From positions 59,405,980 to 59,469,979 of the forward strand of contig NC_068575.1 in NCBI RefSeq assembly GCF_025698545.1: a DNA stretch of 64,000 bases, in the 5' to 3' direction. This DNA is from Gossypium raimondii. Taxonomy: Eukaryota > Streptophyta > Magnoliopsida > Malvales > Malvaceae. The notes beneath the pieces were generated by a model. It was not told the DNA's origin. It was given only the letters and a program-made list of their open reading frames with translations, and did not search any database. The translations under genes were made by a program, and so were the position numbers. Below, in pieces: positions 21,522 to 33,098 of the stretch (the first letter of the stretch is position 1; each line of letters opens with the position of its first letter).

Positions 21522-23778
21522 GAAGGTCTAAAAGTACTTGTAGCCCAGGTTTATTTGTTAGAGCTAATTTTGCTAGGCAATCAGCGACCACATTACCTTA
21601 CCAACCTTCAAATATGCCAAACATGCACTATTTAGTTCATTCTGCATAAGTCTTTTAACTTTTCGAAACGGATCAAATTCCACTATATCATCACCTTGAC
21701 AATTTGGGAGTTAACAAAATGGATCAAATTCCACTATATCATAACCTGAATTAGTAAGCGGGTTAACAATTTGAAGATTATCACATTCCAACATTATTTG
21801 CCCAAAGCCTTTGTTTTAAGCAATATACAAGCCATCATGAAAACATGAAGTCTAAATCTGTTCATTGGTTCGGTCAGCCGTCCAGATCAAAAGGCTTGTT
21901 CAAAAAGTGGAGAAATTTAGACAAAAATATAAGTCCAAAAAAATAAGCTTAAACAAAAACTAAGACTCGTTTTCTAAATGGATCAAGTCTCGGGTAGAAT
22001 TTTTTTGCCCAGACTTGGCTTGACTCGAATCAGCCTAATTTTTTTCTGCTATTGCTTTGTTGTCATTTCGCTATTAAATTGTTACTATTTTATTATTATT
22101 ATTTGGATATTGTATAACTTTTATTTTATTGTTAAGTTTGCTACTATTTTAGAAGCATTTGCTTGCTAAGTTGCAACTATTTTAGTGTTATTTAAGTATA
22201 AAATTTTTAAATATATTTTTAATTTGTCGGAAATATTTATTTTAATATTTTTAATATATTCGATTTATTCGGTTTTTATTTCGACAATGAAGCTCTATAT
22301 TCTATATTCAACCCAATTTCAAATAATGTAATACTAATATACCCTCAAACAAAACATAACTGGAAAACTTCATTGTCGTCTAATTACTTGCTTTATTGAC
22401 AAAAATTTCAAAGTTTGATTAGATGCAACAAAGCAATTAAAATAATATATTTTTTAGAGTTTTACTTACGTTAACCTCTTAAAATCACGAGTTACGATTT
22501 TAAGTTCCCGGTCGTTCTTAACAAGTACTCTTTTAAAATATGGTAGAAAATTCAATGAAAATAAAATAAATAGATAATTTGTGATATAACTTACGAACTT
22601 AAAATGAATCGAAACGAACCAACGTTATAAACGTGACCTAATTTCTATAGAAAGAAGAACCTTGATCTACTATCTATATGGAGATAAGAGCCAAAGGTAT
22701 AGAGTTGATCACCACACTCAAAATACGAGAAGAGAAGAGATAAAATTGAAAATGGATCAACACCACAAAACAAATTTTTAATATGTTGGGAATAATTAAT
22801 AAAGAATAATTAAGAACAAAGAGTTATCACTCAAAAAAAAGTATATTTATCAAAATAGGCTAACCTTTTACAAAACATATGACTAACTATATATAGGAAA
22901 GCATCTAGGTAAATAAATGGCCACAAATACGACCATGAATTACATGTATAAACCTATTCATGAACCAATTTAATGATGCAAGTTCATTCATAAAGTCACA
23001 TTCTTCCCCCATGCCGTATACATTCATCTTAAGGCCGTTCAATGTATATGAGAATGGACACATTCTCCTACCTTTGGACGTGCATGCATGTTGACATTCA
23101 TTCCCTTTGTCAAATGCATCTCCTTGCATGTTCATGCATCCACAAGTTCATTGTTCAGCATTTAGTTTGTACAACACCCCCTTGGACGTAGATGCATGTG
23201 GATGTGCATGTATCAGCCGAATAGTCACTTTAATCCCTTGTAATGCTATTCATTCATGGCAAGTTCATACATTGAATTCGGCCATGCGTTCATGTGCAGA
23301 AACCTTGAATCTATGGTGGAATATGAAGAGACGTATGGACTTGGTTGAGTACATGAATCCATGGTGCATGTGTTTGTCATGGAAAACGATCAACCACTTG
23401 AGGAAATATGGTCACACGAATGAACCTGAAAACAATATAAAAGGGTTCACGAGATCACAACCAAAACACTCAAACAAAGATATAACACATAAGACTTGAA
23501 AAAAGGAAAACATAGCTATATTACTAATGAAATTAAACATGTTGTGATCATAAAATAAACGTGAAAATATTTAATCTTAAAAAATCGTGGAATTTAAATA
23601 AAAGTAATTTGAACTTCAAAAGTTCACGTGTAAAATGTTGCATGGATTTGTTAGTTTTCATCTTGCATTTAGACCCTTCGAGTTTGATTTAATTTTAAGT
23701 TCTTTTAGTCGATTTACATGATGTGACCCGTATCACATCACTTATTTAGAGATATTTTAAGTTCTTTTAGTTCTTTTA
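21522..23778. other. Repeat-derived, no intact gene
   Basis: This starts with the displaced remainder of the 111-bp duplication. The part at about 21,860-22,300 resembles a repeat I associate with cotton genomes and contains the 99-bp block noted separately. At 22,900-23,500 open frames exist on both strands (for example 23107-23499 plus), but they show no domain and are rich in GCATG/CATGC words, so they are not called as genes. Confidence 0.55.
22171..22269 (+). repeat. 99-bp block, first copy
   Basis: The sequence from TTGCAACTATTTTAGTGTTA to CGATTTATT is identical, base for base, to 27191-27289, while the sequence on either side differs. Probably two copies of one non-coding transposon family. 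Confidence 0.85.
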
Positions 23779-23962
23779 GGACGAGTTTTGTTTTAGAGTG
23801 AGAATCAAGACCACTAGACAGTGTAAAGATGCTAGCAATAAGAGCAGTGGTAACATAGATGACAGTGGCTAGGGTTCATTGTGGAGAAAGAAATGAAGAA
23901 AATGAAAGTAGAGAGAAAGAAGATAAAAAAGAAAACAAAACAAAACAAAATAAATGGGTTTA
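23779..23962 (+). repeat. Approximately 180-bp direct repeat, first copy
   Basis: It starts GGACGAGTTTTGTTTTAGAG and matches 24959-25136 closely, including AGGGTTCATTGTGGAGAAAG and the terminal AAATGGGTTTA. The differences are a few substitutions and small indels in the purine-rich 3' half. Confidence 0.85.
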
Positions 23963-23984
23963 GAAAACATGATGGAGTATAAAT

Positions 23985-24240
23985 TTAGGCATCTTTAAAA
24001 GATATATAATTCGAAAACCATTTTCCTTAATAATAAAAACAAAATAAGCGTTTATAATAAAATATAGGTTCAAGTATAATAAAAGATGTATGATTCGATA
24101 ACGAAAGCAAAATAAGTATTTATAAAACACGATGGAATATAAACTTTAAGTATCGTTAAAAGATATATAATTCAAAATTGTTTTCCTTATTAAAAGAAAA
24201 CAAAATAAGCATTTATAATTAAATAGAGGTTTAGGTATAG
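23985..24240 (+). repeat. 162-bp tandem repeat, short array (about 1.6 copies)
   Basis: Units start near AAAAGATATATAATTC at 23,997 and 24,158. The same repeat forms a longer array at 26575-27180. Shared words are AACGAAAGCAAAATAAGTAT and GGAATATAAACTTTAAGTAT. Confidence 0.88.
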
Positions 24241-25587
24241 CGGAAGGTTCAATGAAAACCCAACTTGGAGTAATCTACCATTGAAGTCATGACACTAATC
24301 ATGTGGGTCGCAACACCAAGCCTTAAAGCTGCAACTACAAGCCCTCGAAGTTATGACTCCAAGCCAATTGTTCAAGTGAAGGAACCTAGTGCCATTGTCG
24401 TCAAGATCACGACAAGGTGCCCCCAAGCCAAGCTCGTGCGCACTGCCATGAATGTCGCAACACCGAAAGCCTAGGTGTTGCGACACTCAAGTCTAACGGG
24501 TGAAGAAAAATTGTAAGGGTAATTTTGTGTCCAAACAAGCTTAAGTCACTTTTTCTTTAAGGACATAATTTTCAATGTTAGGTTAAATTTTTTTTCCTAT
24601 AAATACCACCTTATATCAACTATTTGGGTGACTAGGTCAGCGTAGAAAATTATGTTAGACATTGTATAATTTTTACTCTTCTTTTCTTAGCTTAGGTTTT
24701 CATTTATCTTTTCTCTTCTTTTCTTTTTATTTCTTTTTGTTGTATTATTTTTCTTCATTTTTGGTAGAATCTTGTGGATAGAGATGGATTAAACTCTCGC
24801 ACTCCATCATATTTTTATCTATTTATAAACATTTTCTTAGCCCAACATTGCTAGAACCTTGTGGATGGAGATGGATCAAGGTTTTTTTTTTTTTTGAAAC
24901 TTTGGTTGAACTTTTTGTTGGTTATGGGGAGGTCAAAAGCGAGAAAGAGAAATGGGAAGGACGAGCTTTGTTTTAGAGTGAGAATCAAGACCACTAGACA
25001 GTGTAGAGATGCTAGCAATAGGAGCAACGGCGACAACAATGATGGTGGTGAGGGTTCATTGTGGAGAAAGAAATGAAGAAAATGAAAGTAGAGAGAAAAA
25101 AGATAAAAAAAAAAGAATAGAAAATAAATGGGTTTATAATTTTTTAAATTTAATACTTTTAATTTAATTAAAAAATATTTCTTTGTTAAAAGATATATTT
25201 TAATAAAATTTCATGTATGTTTATTTGATTTTCTAAATGATATTTAAAAAATAAAGGAGAATTTTTTTAGCAAATCCAAAAATTCTATTCTTTTAACATT
25301 TTGCCCTAATCACTGTGCCATATCACATTCTATCAATAGTCTATGTGTCAAATTTTAACACAATGTTCCAAAAAATAAAAATATAATTAATAAATCAAAT
25401 AAATTAAAAGTACAAATACCACATTGACAATTTCATTAAGGCACAAGAGTAACTTTCAAACTGGAGTATGTCATTCCAACAATATAGAAACATAAAGTCA
25501 CACCCAAAATCATCTTTGAAAAACCAATGATAAATTCCCCATCCTGTTCAAAATCCTTAACGAATCCAAAAATCCTTGACAATAAGA
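24241..25587. other. Non-genic, repeat-derived
   Basis: Near 24,280-24,490 the motif GTCGCAACACC / GTTGCGACAC recurs, as in some plant LTRs; the open frames across it are not believed. The second copy of the 180-bp direct repeat lies at 24959-25136. Nothing else was recognised. Confidence 0.5.
24959..25136 (+). repeat. Approximately 180-bp direct repeat, second copy
   Basis: Partner of 23779-23962, same orientation, about 1.18 kb apart. A smaller pair (TAGAA.CTTGTGGAT.GAGATGG at about 24,765 and 24,852) lies just before it. Confidence 0.85.
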
Positions 25588-26307
25588 CTAGTTTAGGGTT
25601 GAGACCCATCTTCCAAAACTACCATCAAATTGGGGTGGCGGTTTAAGAAGAATGGAGACATCAATGGAGGATCTAGGCAGTGAAAGTAAACCAAGAGTTG
25701 CCTCACCCCCTTCTCTAGAGCAGTCATGGTTACACCAAATCTCTATTCTCTTCAACTTGGCACCTTTCGTAATCAGATGCCTTGGGAATTCCATTTCCCC
25801 ATCTTTCCCTTTGAATCCCTTAATGGATACTTGTTTTAGTGTGAATGTAATACAGTCGCACAGCCCCCTTTTCTCCCATAGCTTTGTCTCTGGATATGGC
25901 AATCGGTTGTTTACACTACTGTAATCCCTGGTTGCTTCCTCTATTTCACTTCTACTTTCCTGAATATAATGCATAAATCAAGGATCATCACATGTTCATA
26001 ACATTTCCACCACTACAGGATGATCTAAATATATATAAATTACCTCTATGTTGATTTCAAGTTGGTGTAGACTAAGGCAGCGTTGTAGAACGATACAGAG
26101 GATCAACATTTCCCTTCTATCGTTCAAGTCTAAATCAATGGTTAGCTCCCTCAAATTCATAAACAGATTTAGGTCTTCCATTGGTTCATTAGCTTCATAA
26201 TTAACAGGTGTCTGCACGGGCCAACCAAAATAATTTATCAAGTCATCATGTTCGTTTTGCAGTTCACAGAGACCAATTTTTTCGAGATTCATGATTGCTG
26301 CTCTCAA
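25588..26307 (-). pseudogene. FBD/F-box-LRR protein, C-terminal relic
   Basis: Two minus-strand exons, 26307-26044 and 25959-25588, join in phase 0 across a GT..AG intron (reads ..LEINIE then ESRSEIEE..). The second exon has the FBD-domain pattern W.K..LCDC....LK.V.I.GF.GK..E.EF..HLI and ends at a stop. The first has LRR-like text (NLRELTIDLDL, CLSLHQLEI). The F-box and most of the leucine-rich region expected upstream are missing; upstream sequence runs into non-coding DNA and the 162-bp array. The family acts as substrate adaptor of SCF ubiquitin ligases; a piece without the F-box would not be expected to do so. It may be an expressed fragment, but I consider it a truncated copy. Confidence 0.6.
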
Positions 26308-26574
26308 TCATATCATCTCCAAGGTTCGAATCTAAATTCTCCCCTTAAAAATATAATGTGTTTTACAATTACATCCAATATTTTTCGGTTATTTATATCT
26401 AGCTATTCATCTCTTTTAACACCCAAACATTTATATATAACACTGCAATTTACGTATTAAAAACAAAACATGCATGAATATATACACGATAATATGTATA
26501 ATTTAAAACTACTAATGCATTAATAGAGTAATCATTTATACAACACGAGAAAATAAAATTTAAATAAAAGGTGT

Positions 26575-27180
26575 ATAATTCAAAAGTTACTTATTAACAT
26601 AAATTACAAGTATTGTAAAAGATACCTAATTTGAAAACCAATTTGCATATTAAAATAAATACAAAATAAGTATTTATAATAAAATACGGGTTTAGGTATA
26701 GTAAAAGGTGTATGATTTCAATAACCAAAGAAAATAAGCATTTATAAGACATGATGGAGTATAGATTTAGTCATCGTTAAAAGATATATAATTTGAAAAC
26801 CATCTTACTTAATAATAAAAACAAAATAAGCATTTATAATAAAATACAAGTTTAAGTATAATAAAAGATGTATGATTCCGATAACGAAAGCGAAATAAGA
26901 ATTTATAAAACACGATGGAATATAAACTTTAAGTATCGTTAAAAGATATATAAATTGAAAACCATTTTACTTATTAAAACAAAAACAAAATAAGCATTTA
27001 TAATAAAAATATAAGTTTAGGTATAGAAAAAAGTGTACGATTCCGATAACGAAAGCAAAATAAGTATTTATAGAACACAATGGAATATAAACTTTAGGTA
27101 TCGTTAAAAGATATATAATTTGAAACCATTTTGCTTATTAAAACAGAACAAAATAATCATTTATCATAAAATAAATTAAT
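26575..27180 (+). repeat. 162-bp tandem repeat, main array (about 3.7 copies)
   Basis: Equivalent GATATATAATTTGAAAACC points fall near 26,621, 26,783, 26,945 and 27,110, giving periods of 162, 162 and 165 bp. Units are AT-rich with no ORF. Confidence 0.9.
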
Positions 27181-27190
27181 AAATACCATT

Positions 27191-27289
27191 TTGCAACTAT
27201 TTTAGTGTTATTTAAGTATAAAATTTTTAAATATATTTTTAATTTGTCGGAAATATTTATTTTAATATTTTTAATATATTCGATTTATT
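27191..27289 (+). repeat. 99-bp block, second copy
   Basis: Identical to 22171-22269. It is followed by AGGACAGGTTGGGTCAAGTTTGG and a GGTCTAAATAGGG end near 27,466, text I associate with a repeat family common in cotton. Confidence 0.85.
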
Positions 27290-29043
27290 ATATTTTTAAA
27301 TTTGTTTTCAAGGACAGGTTGGGTCAAGTTTGGATTTAACATTTTTAATTTAGGTCGAACTTCGACAATATTTTAAGCTTATTTTTTGAGTCTAGCCCAA
27401 ACTTAAAAAATGTATTTAAAATTTTGCATTAACCCAATCTGATCTATGATCAGGTCTAAATAGGGCATCCTAAACAAAAGGAAGACGCTGGTAATTATGA
27501 CAAATACTAACCTCCCAAAAAATTATTTAAAGAAAATGAATACCCTATTTATTTTAAGATTAATTTGATTTTGAATTGTTATTGTAAAAATTTATTTGGG
27601 TACATAATTATTTATTTTGTAAAAGCATGTATGCACTTCACACGTTCACATATATAACTATTTTCCAATGTTTTTGTTCACTTTGATTACAACTTGTAAA
27701 AGGAAGGCAAGTTGAACTTGCATCGATTTTTGTTCTTCAAATATATATCAATTATTGCGATATACCAATGATTCTATGCATGATACGAGGCAGATAATAA
27801 AGAAATCTGTTTTTATATGATTTTGCTGCTCAATTGATTGGATTCGTTTTATTGTTTTTTATTCAAATTATACTAATCAATCAAAAATCCAAATTGTAGC
27901 TTGGGGGGGGAAAAGGTGTATATAGATGTTGAATTTTCAACCTATGCCTGCTGGATACAAACCATTAATTATATTTATATCATTTTAAATTCAATTGAGG
28001 GGAAGGTACTTTGAAGCGTCCATTGAGGGATTGTAGATCAACATTTGCTCTTAATGAGATTTAAACCCATGTTAGTATTTGGCCTTCCCTTAGCACAACA
28101 AAAGTTTATTCAATACAAAGATTAAACATTACAAAATGACTATATTTATTACATCATGGATATATAATCTAGTTATATTTAAATAATTGGTTGAGCTGGT
28201 GACATAAATTAACCGATTTTCTAACTTAGTTAAATTTTATTATAGGCGAATATATATTTTATAAAATAACAACTTTAAACCTTTAAAATTAAAATAGATA
28301 AATAGTTTTGTAAAAAAAGAGTACATTTTAACGTAGGTTGAATTGTGAAGGAAGGTTTCTTTTCTTAATTCAAAGTCAAGAAAGGAAGTTAAATGACTCC
28401 CATTTGCACCAATGCTTTTTTTTCTTTTTCAAGTTCAGATTTGCACTAGTTACATAAATATCTCACAATTAATAAAAGATTATTATCCATAAGTGGTTAA
28501 GAAAATGGAAGAGGAATTCCTTTTTCGGATTAAATTTATATTGTTAAATTGTTTTTACATGAATATCATTTTGATTCGAATAAGATTAAGCTGAAAATAT
28601 ATAATTATAAAAAAGAAATTAGGTACAACTTCAGCTGCAATGAAGCCAATAGTAAAGGAAAAGGAGTGTTACAGTTTCCACACAAAACCAAAATAATTGC
28701 AAAGGCCATGGCATGAATCTGTTGGAAGCCATTCCGCAAAGTCCCACCATCAATCGCAAATTAAACAAATTCAAAAAAAGGGGTTAGTGAAGTGGATTAA
28801 TGAAAGAGATGGTTTTCTTCTTTAGGGTTAAATTTCTGTAAAATGCATTTCAATAATAGAAATTTAGACTTGCTTCATTGAGATGCCCGAGAAAGATGTC
28901 TTCAAAAAAAATATGAAGCTATTCTGATCCTATTAAATGCATTTCACGTGGGAAAAAAATTATATAATGTGGCCTGACAAGTCATACTTCTAGGTAATAT
29001 ATCCTGCCTCCCACATTGCGTCGTATCTCCATTATTTTTCTGC
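27290..29043. other. Intergenic, upstream region of lipase gene 4
   Basis: AT-rich, without a supported gene. Near 27,770 a stretch resembles the duplicated block upstream of gene 3 (7921-8045). A run of C (about 29,099-29,109) lies just before the gene. Confidence 0.55.
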
Positions 29044-29044
29044 C

Positions 29045-29051
29045 TATAAAT
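29045..29051 (+). promoter_or_regulatory. TATA box of lipase gene 4
   Basis: TATAAAT in the block TCTGCCTATAAATTTGGCA, shared with gene 3, about 85 bp before the ATG. Confidence 0.7.
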
Positions 29052-29132
29052 TTGGCACCATAGCTGATTATCAAGCATCCCAAAAATCAATCAAATCCCC
29101 CCCCCCCCCACTTGTGTTTTGCAGTGTTGACC

Positions 29133-30897
29133 ATGGAGGCCAAATTGAGCGAGAAAGTGTATTGTTCAAATTATTTGGTAATAAATTCTAAGGAAGCCTC
29201 ATGGTCTGATACTGTTAAAGTCTTATTTTCTAGTAATTTAAGGAAGAGAAAATTTATCCACTCCTCTTTTGAGAGACAGGAAAGTGTCTTCTATAGATTT
29301 CTTATAGTCATCTCTGTGCTCTTACAAAAGCTTCTGCTTAAGATAGCTTTCCCAGTGAAGATCATGGGGAGTATCATAGTGTATTCACTCAACTTTCTCT
29401 ATGCTAATGGTGGCTTCTTTGGTCTCATAAGAAATATCTTGCACGGTATATATCTTTACGTCCATTTCTTCTATCATTATTTTCGACATTATTTGGAAAC
29501 TGACGAACCAACCTAATGATGTCCTGAACAGTGAAGATTGTGATTCCAGACTATAAGGCCGCAACATTTATGTCTTTTATCGGATTTATAGACATGAGAA
29601 CCAAGTTAGATAGTGATATTAAATATGGGAATCCCATGTATTATCCAGCAGTTTCCATCATGGCCTGTAAGGCGGTTTACAATAATGCTGCTTACAATAA
29701 GGCTTTAATCGAAGGTCAATGGGAGGTATAAAGAGGGCTTTCGTTTCTTCTATTGTTATTATTTGTAATACCATTGAATTTTACATTCATTATCAATGTT
29801 TGTGTGCAGATGGAGTTTTTGGGATTTAATGATTATTGGAATGGTACCCAACCTAACCTCTCGATTTTCAGTATATTTATTTATAAATTTGATTGTTTCA
29901 TTATAAATTATAATGACTTTTGGGCAGATTTCCTTGGACAAGCTGACACACAAGTTGTCATGTTTAGAGATAAAAGTGTTGAACACGACACCATTTTTGT
30001 GTGCTTCAGAGGGACACAACCGTTTAATTTAAATGATTGGTGCTCCGACATTGATCTGTCATGGTACGAGTTCCCCAACATCGGAAAGATTCACTGCGGT
30101 TTCTTGAAAGCCTTGGGGATGCAAAATATTGTAGGATGGGCGCAAGAAGTGGAGTTGGAATCAACCCACCGTCCACGCCGAGCAGCCTTGGCTTACTACG
30201 ACATAAGGGATAAGTTGAGAGTTCTTTTGAAAAAGAACCCCAAAGCCAAATTTGTAGTGACGGGACATAGTTTAGGCGGTGCATTGGCCGCGATTTTCCC
30301 GGCGATTTTGTTTTACCACGACGACCAATTGTTGCTTGAGAGATTGGAAGCGGTTTACACGTTCGGACAACCCAGAGTTGGGGACGAAGCCTTTGGGAAT
30401 TACATGGAGAAGAATCTGAAAAAGCATGGGATTCAATTTTACAGATATGTTTACTGTCATGACATGGTTCCTAGGGTCCCTTTTGATGGCATCTTCAAGC
30501 ACTTCGGTACCTGCGTTTACTACGACAGCAAATATCAAGCGTCGGTAAGATAAATTATAACAGTTTCCTATGTATTAACTTAAATAATTTTTGAGAGGAG
30601 AAATAAATGGTGGGAATTGGAATGCAGATAGTTGAGGAAGAAGTACCATACAAGAACTACCTGTCGATTCGGGGCTGTTTTACCATGCGAAAGAACGCCA
30701 TTTATGAGCTGATAAGAAGCTTCAGAATGTGGACCAAGTATGGAGAAGATTACAAAGAAGGTTGGGTGCTGTTTTTCCTTAGAATTTTCGGACTGCTGGT
30801 TCCTGGTTTGCCACCTCATTGCTCCCAAGATTACGTCAACGCCACTCGTCTTGGATCCCACCACCATCTTCTTTCCCTTCCTTTCCACCATAACTAG
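29133..30897 (+). CDS. OBL1-like triacylglycerol lipase, gene 4 (5 exons, 475 aa)
   Basis: Exons 29133-29445, 29532-29725, 29810-29843, 29928-30544 and 30628-30897 join in frame and end at TAG. The start MEAKLSEK matches the MEAK start of gene 3; an upstream in-frame TTG is not needed. Hydrophobic N-terminal segments lie at about 55-100. The catalytic set is TGHSLGG at 292-298 (Ser295), Asp in YCHDMVPRVP, and His in PHCSQDYVNATRLG. A small difference from the others is CHD in place of CND before the Asp. Introns 2-4 are all about 83-85 bp; the last is much shorter than in gene 3 (315 bp). Closest paralog gene 3. Role inferred as acylglycerol hydrolysis at oil bodies or membranes. Confidence 0.93.
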
Positions 30898-31948
30898 TGC
30901 TGCTCATGAACCACAGTTGCAATCGGCATGTCTTTCGCAGAGTTGGACACAGATAACTAAATCAATATTGTTTCAGCCCTGTTTAAGTCTTCATGTGTTT
31001 TTTTGTTTTAATTTGACCGTATGTGATTCACTTTGTAGATTATCATTATTAATATTCTTATCTATTTATCTCAATAAATGATGATCTAATTGCAGTTTAA
31101 AAATATTATGTGGTAAAATCGTCTATTACTCCTTTGATGACTTGCCTGCAAGTGTTTAATTGTTACAGAATCAATAAAATCAAAAGCATATATTCCATAA
31201 TAACCAACAGTATAAAGAGGTAATAGATCAGAACAACTGAGCATAAAAGGATTACTAGCTACGTTACATCCAATCAGTGAACAAACTTAGAGCTATGCTT
31301 TGGTGTTGTTGAATCCTGGGAGTTTTCTGCTGCCATGGACACTGTTAAATATATCAAGAACTGTTTTGGAGTGAGATTGTACGTTTTTTTATTTATTTAT
31401 ATCTGTAATGTCGATTTTGTTTGTCTGTAGGATCTTTTTTTATTTACAGTCACAAAGTCATTTTCATTAGAAAATTAGAGCCCATATCAAAAGTTGAAAG
31501 ATGGGAGCATTCAGAAATAGAAGCAGAACAACACTCTGGTTTCGTTATAATCCAGCCTACTGCACTTACTATTACCATCTGTTAGAAACGTGACAAAAGT
31601 ATGCCATGGCACAAATTACACCGTCAAACGCTGACTCAACTTCCATGTTTACCGATTCTAATACCAAAACAAGCAGATTAAACTATCCACTTTATTCAGC
31701 CGAGTACCATTTGGGTTTTGGGTAGACTTTTTATTCGAATCTCGTTTATGGAAGCATTTAAATTTAATTTTTTATTTAATTAGTATTTAAATTTAAATTT
31801 TGTCATCTACTATTAGAAAACAATAACATGAGAATAATAATAATTAATAGTATAGTCACATGTGATATCTTTATATCAAGGTACATGACAAGCATTCATG
31901 CAAGTGGTGGAACAAAAACGATAGTAGAAGTAGCTGTCAAATTTGGGC
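30898..31948. other. Intergenic after lipase gene 4
   Basis: 3' flank of gene 4 with AATAAA near 31,074, then AT-rich DNA without a supported gene. Confidence 0.55.
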
Positions 31949-32125
31949 ATGCGAAAAGAAGCCATTTATTAGCTGATAAACAACTTCAAAATGTGGACCA
32001 AGAATGATCCAAGTTACAAAGATGATGGTCTGGTTTTTGTCGTAATCTTTGAATTGCCATCTCAATCTGTTGTGCCCAAATGATTTCAACGATCCACTCA
32101 CCACCACCACCACCACCATAAAAAA
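31949..32125 (+). pseudogene. Relic of a lipase last exon
   Basis: The sequence ATGCGAAAAGAAGCCATTTA.. AATGTGGACCAAG.ATG.. AAGTTACAAAGATGATGG aligns by eye with the last exon of gene 4 (ATGCGAAAGAACGCCATTTA.. AATGTGGACCAAGTATGG.. GATTACAAAGAAGGTTGG). It continues to the CCACCACCA tail before the stop. It has frame-breaking indels and stops, and no splice acceptor or other lipase exon is attached. It lies in the same orientation as, and between, genes 4 and 5, so a further member of the array once stood here. The minus-strand open frame over it is a shadow. Confidence 0.82.
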
Positions 32126-32159
32126 AGAGAGTGGAATTTGGCACTTCTTTTGCATTTTG

Positions 32160-33098
32160 AATATTCTAATGTTTCCATAATCTCATAATTCTGGATTTGT
32201 AGTTGGCTGTTATTGTTAGCCTATTTCTGGGACTTTTGTTCTGAATTTTAATAATTTTATATGGTTGGTAGAGAAAAACAAAGCAGCAGCACATTCTAAT
32301 AATTATCTTCCCAAATTTGTCTTTTCCGCTTCATTAATAATTTACCTCCATTTATTAAACTATACGCATGTACCGCGTTCCCCTTTTTCTACAACATCCA
32401 TCACATTCCCAGTTCCCACCCACAACCACGTTCTTCACGATGAAAACGAAATTTGAAATTAATAAAGTGGAGGGGCCAGATGTTAACAATTCATTTCTTG
32501 GGTACTACTGACATCAATAATACTAAGTTTTTTTATCTTCAAATCATAATATTGTAGTACCCGTGGCTATTTTGTCACTTCATATTTCAATTGAAAAAAG
32601 AATTAAACAAGTTACAAAATAGTGCTTTGTTTCACATCAAAATTCTACAAATGTTGAATCACACAGATTATTTGGTCTGCCATAAATTTTTTTTTATAAT
32701 ATAAGAAAATCATCTTAAACCCTTATATCGATCGAATATTCTTTTAAAAATTAAATTTGAATATGATTATTCGTGTAATTATTTTAATTCTTATTTTTCC
32801 GCTAAAACTAGAAAACTGTAATTAAAATATTTCAATTACCCGAGTTAGTAAATGACTTTCCAAATACTTCGTTACCAAGATGCTAAGGATTTTTTTTTTT
32901 TTAAATAGTTGGGATCCTCAAATATCAAATTAATTACCTTATTTAATCATTAGCATAACAGCATACAAATCAATGCTTTGTAAAGAAATATAATAAAATC
33001 GCCTCACTACTGCTATCTCGAAAAAAAAAAAGAAGGAAGAAAGAGGCATAGTTCGAAAGTCGAAACCGAGAAATTCCATCATCTTCTCTGCAGTAGTA
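32160..33098. other. Intergenic, promoter region of lipase gene 5
   Basis: AT-rich and without recognised features apart from poly-T/A runs. Confidence 0.5.

Noticed and set aside
23107-23499. 130-aa open frame
   Set aside because: No domain, repetitive CATGCA words and an overlapping opposite frame; it looks like repeat DNA.
24289-24486. Overlapping open frames on both strands
   Set aside because: They run over a GTCGCAACACC repeat typical of LTR sequence, with no protein signature.
31937-32155. 72-aa minus-strand open frame
   Set aside because: It is the antisense of the decayed lipase last exon; the sense strand explains the sequence.
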